This document shows, piece after piece, positions 16,238 through 23,949 of a DNA stretch of 41,663 nucleotides. Origin of the DNA: an uncultured Verrucomicrobiota bacterium (GTDB taxonomy: Bacteria; Verrucomicrobiota; Verrucomicrobiae; Opitutales; Opitutaceae); assembly GCA_946482165.1 (NCBI GenBank), contig CAMLQS010000005.1:1-41663 (forward strand), written 5' to 3'. How positions within the stretch are numbered: position 1 is the first letter of the stretch; each line of letters opens with the position of its first letter. A model generated the notes under the pieces. It was not told the origin of the DNA and did not search any database. It worked only from the letters and a program-made list of their open reading frames with translations. A program made the translations under genes and the position numbers.

Positions 16238-17161
16238 ATGGACGACGCCGCACGCACCTATACGCTCGCCGATCTCGAAACTTGGTCCCGACCGGGCACT
16301 TCGCTCGCCGTGCTCGGGCACCCGATCAAGCACTCGATCAGCCCGGCGATGCACAACGCCGCGCTCGCCGAACTGACCAAGGGCGACGCGCGCTTCGCCG
16401 ATTGGCGATATTTTCGTTTCGATGTCCCGCCGGAAGAGCTCCCGCGCGCGCTGGAGCTGCTCCATGCGAAAAACTTTCGCGGCGTAAACCTTACTGTTCC
16501 GCACAAGGTCCTCGCGGTGAGTTCGCCGCGCGTGGTCGCGATCGACCCGGCTGCGCGTCCGGTTGGCGCCATCAATACGCTGCTCAGGCGCGCCGAAGGC
16601 TGGGAGGGATTCAACACCGATGGTTACGGCCTGGCCGCGGGGCTTCGCGAGGACCTGCGGATCGACCTGGCAGGCAGCCATGTTGTCTTGCTCGGGGCGG
16701 GGGGCGCGGCGCGAGGCGCGGCGGTGCAGTGTCTGCAATCTCGGGTCGCCTCGTTGTGGATCGCCAACCGTTCCCGCGGAAACCTCGATGCATTGCGGGC
16801 GTTGCTCGCTCCGATTGCCAACGGCATCCCGGTCACGGGCTTCGATCCGCTTTGTCCGCCGGCCGAGTTGCCGACGTCGTCGCTTGTGGTCAACGCCACC
16901 AGCGCGGGGCTCAAGCCCGAGGATCCGCTTCCGGTCGATCTAGGGGGCGTTCCGGCTCCGCGCGCGGTTTACGACATGATCTACAACCCGGCCGAGACGG
17001 CGCTGCTCGCCGCGGCGCGGCAGCGGGGCATTCCGACGGCAAACGGTCTTTCCATGCTGGTGCACCAAGGCGCGCGCGCCTTGGAAATCTGGACCGGTGG
17101 CGCCGTTCCGGTGGACGCCATGAGCCGCGCCGCGCGGGCGGCCATGGGGCGGACCGTGTGA
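16238..17161 (+). CDS. aroE: shikimate dehydrogenase (NADP)
   Basis: 307-residue shikimate 5-dehydrogenase, converting 3-dehydroshikimate to shikimate in aromatic amino-acid biosynthesis. Substrate-binding residues are visible: GHPIKHSISP (Ser33, Ser35), NLTVPHK with catalytic Lys90, and NTDGYG with Asp128. The dinucleotide loop is GAGGAARG (153-160), with NRSRGN downstream where NADP specificity is set, then NATSAG, YDMIYNP and NGLSMLVHQGA. The frame opens with GTG at 16169, which falls inside the upstream gene's terminator, so ATG 16238 (or ATG 16226) is preferred. Slightly longer than E. coli AroE because of the N-terminal extension. Housekeeping gene; not linked functionally to the glycosidases. 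Confidence 0.95.
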   Translation: MDDAARTYTLADLETWSRPGTSLAVLGHPIKHSISPAMHNAALAELTKGDARFADWRYFRFDVPPEELPRALELLHAKNFRGVNLTVPHKVLAVSSPRVVAIDPAARPVGAINTLLRRAEGWEGFNTDGYGLAAGLREDLRIDLAGSHVVLLGAGGAARGAAVQCLQSRVASLWIANRSRGNLDALRALLAPIANGIPVTGFDPLCPPAELPTSSLVVNATSAGLKPEDPLPVDLGGVPAPRAVYDMIYNPAETALLAAARQRGIPTANGLSMLVHQGARALEIWTGGAVPVDAMSRAARAAMGRTV

Positions 17162-17164
17162 CTT

Positions 17165-17194
17165 TGGAGTGCGGTGTCGTGCCGCCGCACTCCA
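17165..17194. terminator. bidirectional hairpin between convergent aroE and GH127 genes
   Basis: A perfect 10-bp stem (TGGAGTGCGG/CCGCACTCCA) with a 10-nt loop fills most of the 39-bp gap between two convergent stop codons. There is no T run on either side. It could serve both genes as a 3'-end hairpin; it may also be a dispersed REP-like element. Confidence 0.6.
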
Positions 17195-17200
17195 TAAGGT

Positions 17201-19696
17201 CTACTTCGCGCCGTCCACCGACCACTCGTAGAGGCCGGCGGAAAACCCGTCGGCGAGGTCTAGCTCGAGTTTCAGCGCGCGGGTGACGACCGGCGTGAAG
17301 GCGATTTTGACCGGCTCCGCTTTGCGGATCGCGTAGTTGGGTGCGCCCGGCACGGGGAGCCATTCGCCGGCCTCGGTTTTCTGGAGGAGCCGCCATGCCT
17401 TGGGCAGGCGGCATTCCCCTTGGCCCTCGTCCGAGAACCAGGAGACGGTCGCGCCGGAGACGCGTTCGGGTTTCGAGAATTCGTAGATCACCCACTCGGT
17501 GCCGCCCTTGTGCGGCCAGAAGTCGAAATTGCGCGGGAAACCGTCGGTGGCGTTTTGCGGCATCAGGCCGTCGTTGAGTGCCGACGGGTTCATCCCGGCT
17601 CGCGCGAAGGACACGCCGACCTTGGCGGTGGAGGCGATGGTAGGAGGTTGCGGCAGGCGGACCTTGTCGGCGGAGCGCGCGAGCCAGACGGCCATCGGGG
17701 AGAGGCCGCGGTTGTTCCAAGTCGCGTAGGGAATCGCGACGAGACGCGCGGGCGCCTCGCCCACCGAACCGTCGGGCAACCGGGAGACGCGTGTGGCGCC
17801 GTCGATTTCCAAAGTGGTCACGCCGCCGAGCAGCGTGGTTTGAACCACGGGCCGGGGCTCGGCGTTTGGAGGAAGGACGAGGCCCTCGAGCGAGCCGTTG
17901 TTGTCGAGACCTTCGAAGGTGTAGACGACCGGGCCGCGCTCCAGCGCGACCATGCCTGCGAGATCGGCGACCTTCGCGTGGCCGGACACGCGACGCACCG
18001 GCATCGGGAGATGCAGCTCCACGCGGTCTCCGGCCCGCCATTCGCGGCGAAGGACGGCGAACCCCGACTCGATCTCGGCGCTTGCCGGCGCGCCGTTGAC
18101 CTTGATCGACCAAGCGGCCGGCGTGGCGTCTTCGTAGGTGTAGAGATCGCTCGGCACGGGCGCGCCGCGCGTCCAGCCGGGGATGCGCAACCGGAGCCCG
18201 AAGCGGGCGGCTTCGGCGGGATCGACGGTGATGCGAATGGTGCCGTCCCACGGATAGCCGGTTTCTTGGGCGAGACGCAGGGCGTGGCCGCCGACCTCGG
18301 CGCGAGCTTCCCCCTGCGCGTAGAGATTGACGAAAACATCCTGGTCGCGCACCGCGTAGGCGTAGCCGCCGAGCGAGGCGAGGAGACGAAGGACGTTGGG
18401 CGGGCAGCAGGCGCAGCCGAACCAGGGGGCGCGGCCGGCGTGGCCGTGGTTGTTCTTCGTCTTCCCGTCGTATTCGAGCGGGTTGGGGTAGAAGAAACGG
18501 TCGCCGGAAAGGGAAACGCCGCTGAGGAATCCATTGTAGAGCGTGCGCTCGAACGCATCCATGTATTTGGCGTCGCCGCTCATGAGGAACATGCGGTGGT
18601 TCCAGAAGAGGAAGCCGATGGCGGCGCAGGTCTCGTTGTAGCAGCGGTTGGGCAGCTCGTAGTTGTCGCCGTAGGCCTCGCCCGCGGCGCGCGCTCCGAC
18701 GCCGCCGGTGAGGTGGAGTTTTTTGGCGACGACGTTTTCCCAGATGGCGGTGATGGCCCCGAGGTAGCGCGGCTCGCCTTGCAGCGCGGCCACGTCGGCC
18801 ATGCCGCTGTAGAGATAGTTCGCGCGCACGGCGTGGCCGACGGCTTCACGCTGATCGAGGACGGGCGCGTGGTCCTGGCTGTATTCGCCGCCGCGACCGC
18901 GCGTCTCGAGGAAGAAGCGGGCGAGATCGAGCCAGCGCTTGTCGCCGGTTTTTCGATACAGCTTGGCGAGGCCCATCTCTATCACCTGGTGGCCGGGCGC
19001 GATGCGCGGCTCGCCGTCGCCGAAGTCGCGCTGCAGGAGCTCGGCGCTCTTCAGGCAGATGTCGAGCAGGCTGCGGGAGCCGGTGGCCTGCTCGTGCGCG
19101 ACGCCGGCCTCGTAGAGGTGGCCGAGGTTGTAGAGCTCGTGGCTGAGCCCGGGATCTTTCTCCCAGCGGTTTTGCCCCACCCAGTCGTGCGGCGGCCGAT
19201 CGGGGTGCATGGTGCGCCAGGTATAAAGGTAGCCGTCGGGCTCCTGGGCGGCGCCGACGCGGGCGATGATTTTTTCGAGCTGGGTTTGCAGCGCGGGGTC
19301 GGGGCGGACGCTCAGGCAGAAGGCCGCGCCTTCGAGGACCTTGAAGACATCGGAGTCGTCGAAGGGGTATTCGGTGACGGACTTGTGCTGGGCGCCATTT
19401 TCTCCGGCGGCGCGGCGTTTCAGGATGTCGGTCGCCAGATCGAAGTTGGCGAGTCGCTTCGAGGTTTCGAGTTGTCCGAGCGCGAAGGGGAGCGTGACGC
19501 GGTTGTTGATTTCCTGACGCTCATGCCAGAGGCCGTCGGTGAAGCTCACCGCCGTAAAGGGGACGGGCTGGATGGGGTAATCGGAGCCCGCGGCGGAGGC
19601 GGATGCGGCGGAGAGGGCGCCGGCCATGGCGGAGACCGCGAAGCAGCGAAGCCGGCTGGGGCTCTCGCGCGAAGGCGAAGGGGTGGAAGGGAACAT
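17201..19696 (-). CDS. GH127 beta-L-arabinofuranosidase, secreted, with C-terminal discoidin-like domain
   Basis: 831-residue exported enzyme with signal peptide (about residues 1-36, cleavage near ASA-AG). The GH127 catalytic barrel has the family signatures LTGGVGAR (329-336), GEAYGDNYELPN with candidate acid/base Glu340, YNETCA with Glu355 and Cys357, and CACCPPN with Cys430 and Cys431, the zinc ligands plus thiol nucleophile by analogy with Bifidobacterium HypBA1. After a beta-sandwich region (about 440-640), residues of about 690-831 resemble an F5/8-type (discoidin) carbohydrate-binding module. It would release beta-L-arabinofuranose from arabino-oligosaccharides. ATG 19696 starts the signal peptide; a longer frame begins at 19750 but runs towards the divergent gene. 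It is divergently paired with an AraC regulator. It differs markedly from the other DUF1680 enzyme in the window, so the two probably have distinct substrates. Confidence 0.92.
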   Translation of the reverse strand: MFPSTPSPSRESPSRLRCFAVSAMAGALSAASASAAGSDYPIQPVPFTAVSFTDGLWHERQEINNRVTLPFALGQLETSKRLANFDLATDILKRRAAGENGAQHKSVTEYPFDDSDVFKVLEGAAFCLSVRPDPALQTQLEKIIARVGAAQEPDGYLYTWRTMHPDRPPHDWVGQNRWEKDPGLSHELYNLGHLYEAGVAHEQATGSRSLLDICLKSAELLQRDFGDGEPRIAPGHQVIEMGLAKLYRKTGDKRWLDLARFFLETRGRGGEYSQDHAPVLDQREAVGHAVRANYLYSGMADVAALQGEPRYLGAITAIWENVVAKKLHLTGGVGARAAGEAYGDNYELPNRCYNETCAAIGFLFWNHRMFLMSGDAKYMDAFERTLYNGFLSGVSLSGDRFFYPNPLEYDGKTKNNHGHAGRAPWFGCACCPPNVLRLLASLGGYAYAVRDQDVFVNLYAQGEARAEVGGHALRLAQETGYPWDGTIRITVDPAEAARFGLRLRIPGWTRGAPVPSDLYTYEDATPAAWSIKVNGAPASAEIESGFAVLRREWRAGDRVELHLPMPVRRVSGHAKVADLAGMVALERGPVVYTFEGLDNNGSLEGLVLPPNAEPRPVVQTTLLGGVTTLEIDGATRVSRLPDGSVGEAPARLVAIPYATWNNRGLSPMAVWLARSADKVRLPQPPTIASTAKVGVSFARAGMNPSALNDGLMPQNATDGFPRNFDFWPHKGGTEWVIYEFSKPERVSGATVSWFSDEGQGECRLPKAWRLLQKTEAGEWLPVPGAPNYAIRKAEPVKIAFTPVVTRALKLELDLADGFSAGLYEWSVDGAK

Positions 19697-19773
19697 ACTC
19701 GCCAGCGTCCGTGGACGGCCTTCCTCTTTCAAAAGGACATTGCCCGACAAAACAGGAACAAATCCGATCCGAC
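19697..19773. promoter_or_regulatory. divergent promoter region, GH127 / AraC regulator
   Basis: 77 bp between the GH127 start (minus) and the AraC-type start (plus). The half nearest the regulator is AT-richer, with several A-rich tracts (19730-19765). The arrangement suggests a shared operator for the AraC protein. I see no clear direct-repeat pair of I1/I2 type. Confidence 0.45.
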
Positions 19774-20586
19774 ATGGAACGACTCCAGCTTCCCTTTTCC
19801 TCCGGACTGCGGGTGGTGAGCGCCGGGCTGTTTGTCTGTCCGGGATATGGAATCCATCCGGACCGTGTGATCGACTCGTATGAGATCATTTTTGTTCGAA
19901 GCGGTCGGCTGGGAATCGCGGAGGGGGAGCGCGAGTATGAGGTGCGGGCGGGCGAGGCGCTGTGGATGAGGCCGGGCGTGCGGCACTACGGCACGAGGCC
20001 CCACGAAGCGGACCTTTCGTTCTATTGGGGGCACTTCTATTTGCCGAAGAGGACAAGGAAGGGGGACGGGACGGGCATCGAGCAATACTCGCGTCCGGCG
20101 CGTCCGGAGCGCGTGGCGGAGTGGTTTCACCGCTTGGTCGAGTTGCTTGAGTCGGGCGCGCCCGAGGGCGAGGAAGCGAGTCTGCTCCTGTTGCTGCTTT
20201 GGCGGGAACTGGGGCGGGTGCAAACGCCGGAAAATCCGAACGCGGGAGAGGCGCTGGCGGCGCGGGCCGAGCAATATGTCGCGACCCGGTTTTCGCGCGG
20301 AATCCATGCGGGTGACGTGGCGAAGGCGATGGGTTGCCACCCCGATTATTTGGGCCGCGTTTTCCGGCGCGCGCACGGCTGCACGGTGAGCGAGGCGATC
20401 CATCGCCGGCAGTTGCAGGAGGCGCGCTGGCGCCTGCGCGAAGGAGGGGCCGGCATCGAGGAGGTCGCGCTGGCCTGCGGGTTCCGCGAGCCGCGCTACT
20501 TCCGAAAACTCTTCACCGCGGCCCAAGGGGTGAGCCCCCGGGAATACCGGAAATTGCACGCGCGGATTCGGGTGAATACGCGGTGA
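19774..20586 (+). CDS. AraC-family transcriptional regulator (cupin plus HTH_18)
   Basis: 270-residue regulator. Residues of about 10-95 form an AraC-type cupin ligand-binding domain (YEIIFVRSGRLGI, GEALWMRPGVRHYG), and about 165-265 the double helix-turn-helix domain (IHAGDVAKAMGCHPDYLGRVF, GIEEVALACGFREPRYFRKLF, GVSPREYRKL). The ATG at 19774 is taken; upstream codons back to 19603 lie antisense to the divergent GH127 gene. The sensed ligand is probably a sugar, given its divergent pairing with a GH127 gene, the standard layout for a dedicated activator. It could also act on the other arabinan cluster. No other AraC-type gene is in the window. Confidence 0.93.
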   Translation: MERLQLPFSSGLRVVSAGLFVCPGYGIHPDRVIDSYEIIFVRSGRLGIAEGEREYEVRAGEALWMRPGVRHYGTRPHEADLSFYWGHFYLPKRTRKGDGTGIEQYSRPARPERVAEWFHRLVELLESGAPEGEEASLLLLLLWRELGRVQTPENPNAGEALAARAEQYVATRFSRGIHAGDVAKAMGCHPDYLGRVFRRAHGCTVSEAIHRRQLQEARWRLREGGAGIEEVALACGFREPRYFRKLFTAAQGVSPREYRKLHARIRVNTR

Positions 20587-20640
20587 GCGGCAACCGGGCT
20601 CCTGGATTCCCCCGCGCAACGAGCTGGCGCGTGCGCCGAA

Positions 20641-20732
20641 GGCAATGTTCGTAATACGAACATTGCCGCCGAGTATCGGACCGGGTCGGCGGCGCCTCGC
20701 TCACACGCCAATGTTCGTATTACGAACATTGG
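20641..20732. repeat. pair of long palindromes in inverted orientation, with a hairpin between
   Basis: Two palindromes share the arm CAATGTTCGTA: 20641-20667 (13-bp arms GGCAATGTTCGTA around a central A) and 20708-20732 (12-bp arms CCAATGTTCGTA around a central T). Their central 23 bases are exact reverse complements of each other. Between them an 8-bp stem GCCGCCGA/TCGGCGGC spans 20664-20693. They occupy the gap between the convergent AraC and ricin/LamG genes. They could be dispersed palindromic repeats, a paired operator, or a bidirectional 3'-end structure; no T run is present. Confidence 0.8.
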
Positions 20733-20741
20733 GCGGGTAGC

Positions 20742-23700
20742 TCAGCGCTGGATGAGCACGCGGTAGAAGGCGCGGGGGGCGGGCGGCATGGCGGGAAGCG
20801 TGAGAAGGAGATCGGCGCCGGTGCCGGCGTGGGTGGCGCCGATGTTGATCCAGGGCTGCAACAGGTCGTCGGTGTATTGCACCTGATAGGTGTGGCCGGG
20901 GACCGAGGCGGGGACCGTGAGTGTCGCGGTTGAGCTTTGGTTCCCGTCGACGCTCAGGGCGATACGGGTGGAGGCGACTTCATCCTCGCCGATCAGGGCG
21001 GAGGCGGGCGTGGCGGAAACGGGCGGCGAGGCCGGGCCGGTGCCGGCGAGCGTGGCGGCGTCGACGGTATAGTAATAGGTCTGCCCGAAATTCAGCCCGC
21101 CGTGAAGGTAGGAGGTGGCGGTCGATCCGGAGGCGAGCGTGGAGTAGGGGCCGCCGCTGGCGGTGGCGTATTTGAGCGTGTAAGCGGACGCCGAAGGCAC
21201 GGCGCTCCACGCGAGCTGGATTTGCAGCGGTCCGGGCGTCGCGGCCAGGCCGGTCGGCGCGGGAGGAAGGCCGGCGACGAGCGTGGCGACGTCGGAGGCG
21301 GTGAGCGCGTAGTTGTAGACGCGAAAATCGTCGAGGAGGCCGTCGAAGCCCGGGTCGGCGTCGAACTGGCTGTCGCCGACGTAATTGAGCGCGGGGTTGA
21401 AGTCGGAGGGCTTGATCGTGAAGTCGGAGGACGAGGCGACCTCGGCGCCGTTGACGTAGAGGCGGGCGGTGGCGCCGCCGAGCGAGACGGCGACGTGGGT
21501 CCATTGTCCGACGGGCAGGGCGGGGGCGTTGAGTTGTTGCTCGGCGCCGCCGTTTTTTATCGCGAAGCGCAGGCCGGCGCCATTCGCGGCGGGCGTGAGG
21601 AACAGGTATTGCTCGGTGCCGTTGCCGAAATCGAAAACGCGCTGCCAGGAGGCGCCGCCATTCCAGCGCACCCAGGTGGCGACGGTGAGCTGGTCGTGGC
21701 GGGCGAGCGTGGGCGGCAGGTTTACGCGCATGTCGGACCCGTCGAGGGAGAGGGCGGACGCGCCGACGCGACCGGTGTCGTAGCCGGCGGCGCCGGTCGG
21801 TTCACCGTCGTTGCCGTTGCCGGAGGAGTCGAGGATGTCGCCATCGAAGGCATACCGGGCCGCGAGCGCGGGCGCGCCGGTGGGCGTGGCGCTCGCGGCG
21901 GCGGAGAGGAGGGAGCGGTTAAGGGAGCGATCCGCGGCAAGAACGCGGTAATAGTAGGTGCGGCCGGGTTGCGCGGACTCATCGACGAAGACGGTGGCGG
22001 TCAGATCGCGCGCGATGGTTTCGTAGCCGGTGACGACACTCTCCGAGCGCATGACGGCGTAGCCCGCGAGATCGGCGGCGGCCACGGCGTTCCAGGAGAG
22101 GCGGACCGACACGGGGTTCGCCACCGCGGCGAGTCCGGTGGGAGTTGAGGGGGCGACAAACTCGACCGCGGCGCCGGCGGGGATGAGACGCCACTGCTGG
22201 TTGAGGCCGCCGTTGCCGGTCCATTGGAGGATGTTCGCGCCTTCCGCCGCAGAGGCGCCGGCGACGTCGAGGTATTTTCCGCTCCAGCGGTTGCGGACGT
22301 GGAACCAGCTGTTTCCGGCGTATTCGAGAAACCACGACTGGTTTTCCCCGGAGCCGGAAGTCCACTGGACGACGTCGCCGCCGTCGTCGAAGGACCAGTT
22401 GAGGAGGTCGGCGGACTTGCCGGAGTGGGCGGCTTTGAGGGTGAAGTAGGTGTAGTCGCCGCCGTGACGCGAATCGAGGGGCACGACGTCCCACTGCTGG
22501 CTCGGGTCGCCGGTGTAGGTGGCCTGGCGAATGTCGGCGCCGTCGTCGGTGCGGTCGTCGACGACCTCCATGACCTTGCCGCTGTTGCGGTTGACGAGGA
22601 TGTAGCGACCGTTGATCGCGGGCGGGACGTCCATGCCCCAGGTGATGTTGACCAGTCGCTCGGCGTTGGGCTGGTCCACGCTGTAGCCGGTGCCGCCGGG
22701 GATGGTGACGGTGTGGTCGTAGCGCGGGCCCTGGCCGTCGTAGAAGACTTTTCGGTCGCGGTTGAAAAAACGGTAGGTGGTGGTCGTGGCCTGGCGTTCG
22801 GAGGCGCCGACGAAGGCCTGGACGGCGCCGGAGGGGGCGCGGTAGACGGCGGCGGCGGTCCAGTTGGGGCGGTGCTCGGCGTAGGCGAGGCGCATGCCCT
22901 GGCAGGCTTTGAGAAAGCTGGCGCGGGCGAGCTCGGCGGAGGCCCACCAGATGCCGGTCTGCACGCCGTATTCGGCGCCGACGATGGCCTCCACGACGTT
23001 GTGCATCTCCTCGTTGACGGCCTTGTCGCCGTTGGCGCGGACGGTCTGGTAGAAGTCGACGTAGGAGTCGAAGCTGCCGGCGAGCTGGTGTATCGTGCCT
23101 TCCGATACGCGGGTGTTGATGGGGTTATACCAGGCGAGGCCGGCGTCGCAGCTCAGGGTGCTGCCGCCGGCGAAGGCCATGCCGGAGAAGTCCGAGTGGG
23201 ACTGGAGCAGGCCGAGGATGTCGTAGAGGTTGGTGACGGTGCCCTGGTCCCAGCCGTAGTCGGGCTCGTTGAAGGGCGCGACGGAGACGATGGTCTTGCC
23301 GTGCGATTTGTAGGCGCGCGCGGCCGCGGCCATGGTCTCGACCCAGCGGGAGGGGACGACTTGGGAGCCGTTTTTGAACCACGGGTCGACGCCGGCGCCG
23401 GTGTCGGCGGTGATGGCGAGGGGTTTGTCGGCGCCGGCGAGGTTGGCGAGACTCACGCGGTAGGCGACGTCGTCGAGCTGGGCGGTGGTGAGTGCGCCGT
23501 TCCCCACGGGCGAGTTCATCGGGAAGACCACGCGCACGAGGTCGACCTGGTCCTGGCCCATGTAGATGACGCCGCGGCGCATGTTGTTGTAGCTGGGCCA
23601 GGCGGTGTCCAAGCCCCACTCGGTGATTGCTTTCGAGACGCCGGCGTCGGCGGTGCCGAAGAGGAGGGTGCGGTCCTGCGCGGCGGCGGGGGCGCTCGCG

Positions 23701-23789
23701 GCGAGCGCGAGGAGCGCGAGCGAGAACGCGTGGAACGGGGCGCGGGAGATCCGGGGCGTGGGGCAAGAGGGGCAGGCGGGGGCGGGCAC
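20742..23789 (-). CDS. secreted multidomain glycosidase-like protein: TIM-barrel-like, ricin B, Fn3, LamG, Fn3 (copy 1)
   Basis: 1015-residue secreted protein (signal peptide residues 1-38, APAAAQ). Residues 39-375 look like a clan GH-A-type (beta/alpha)8 hydrolase: a strand ending VAPFNEPDYG (Glu175, the classic Asn-Glu-Pro acid/base motif), then NEEMHNVVEA (Glu260/261) and GAEYG (Glu273) as candidate nucleophile region. I cannot assign a numbered GH family. Residues of about 390-540 are a ricin B-type beta-trefoil (QQWDVVP, NQQWRLIP; CBM13-like), 548-637 an Fn3 domain, 642-825 a LamG-like jelly roll (LTVATWVRW, FDFGNGTEQYLFL), 830-925 a second Fn3, and the tail a short domain ending FYRVL. 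Start is GTG 23789, the only in-frame start ahead of the signal peptide. It is a tandem paralogue of the next gene. Likely acts on and binds extracellular glycan; substrate unknown. Confidence 0.8.
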   Translation of the reverse strand: MPAPACPSCPTPRISRAPFHAFSLALLALAASAPAAAQDRTLLFGTADAGVSKAITEWGLDTAWPSYNNMRRGVIYMGQDQVDLVRVVFPMNSPVGNGALTTAQLDDVAYRVSLANLAGADKPLAITADTGAGVDPWFKNGSQVVPSRWVETMAAAARAYKSHGKTIVSVAPFNEPDYGWDQGTVTNLYDILGLLQSHSDFSGMAFAGGSTLSCDAGLAWYNPINTRVSEGTIHQLAGSFDSYVDFYQTVRANGDKAVNEEMHNVVEAIVGAEYGVQTGIWWASAELARASFLKACQGMRLAYAEHRPNWTAAAVYRAPSGAVQAFVGASERQATTTTYRFFNRDRKVFYDGQGPRYDHTVTIPGGTGYSVDQPNAERLVNITWGMDVPPAINGRYILVNRNSGKVMEVVDDRTDDGADIRQATYTGDPSQQWDVVPLDSRHGGDYTYFTLKAAHSGKSADLLNWSFDDGGDVVQWTSGSGENQSWFLEYAGNSWFHVRNRWSGKYLDVAGASAAEGANILQWTGNGGLNQQWRLIPAGAAVEFVAPSTPTGLAAVANPVSVRLSWNAVAAADLAGYAVMRSESVVTGYETIARDLTATVFVDESAQPGRTYYYRVLAADRSLNRSLLSAAASATPTGAPALAARYAFDGDILDSSGNGNDGEPTGAAGYDTGRVGASALSLDGSDMRVNLPPTLARHDQLTVATWVRWNGGASWQRVFDFGNGTEQYLFLTPAANGAGLRFAIKNGGAEQQLNAPALPVGQWTHVAVSLGGATARLYVNGAEVASSSDFTIKPSDFNPALNYVGDSQFDADPGFDGLLDDFRVYNYALTASDVATLVAGLPPAPTGLAATPGPLQIQLAWSAVPSASAYTLKYATASGGPYSTLASGSTATSYLHGGLNFGQTYYYTVDAATLAGTGPASPPVSATPASALIGEDEVASTRIALSVDGNQSSTATLTVPASVPGHTYQVQYTDDLLQPWINIGATHAGTGADLLLTLPAMPPAPRAFYRVLIQR

Positions 23790-23888
23790 GATTTTTAAAA
23801 AACGAGTTTCGGCGACTTACTGCGCCAAAGAACGGCGCCGTGGGAAAAAACGCGCAAGTGCGTCGCGCTGCTTGGCCGGGAATCAAAA

Positions 23889-23922
23889 GCCCCCGCCCGG
23901 GCGATCACGCGGGGGCGGGGGC
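23889..23922 (-). terminator. intrinsic terminator between the tandem paralogues
   Basis: On the minus strand a perfect 10-bp GC stem (GCCCCCGCCC/GGGCGGGGGC, 23913-23922 with 23889-23898, 14-nt loop) is followed by TTTTGATT. It starts 28 bp after the stop of the upstream paralogue and 100 bp before the start of the downstream one, so the two genes are probably at least partly separate transcripts. Confidence 0.75.
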
Positions 23923-23949
23923 TGATGGGAATCGGGGATGCGGGGCGGC

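Noticed and set aside
15200..16738. Minus-strand 512-codon frame opposite the SirB1-like gene and aroE
   Set aside because: No motif, biased composition; the plus strand has two recognisable proteins.
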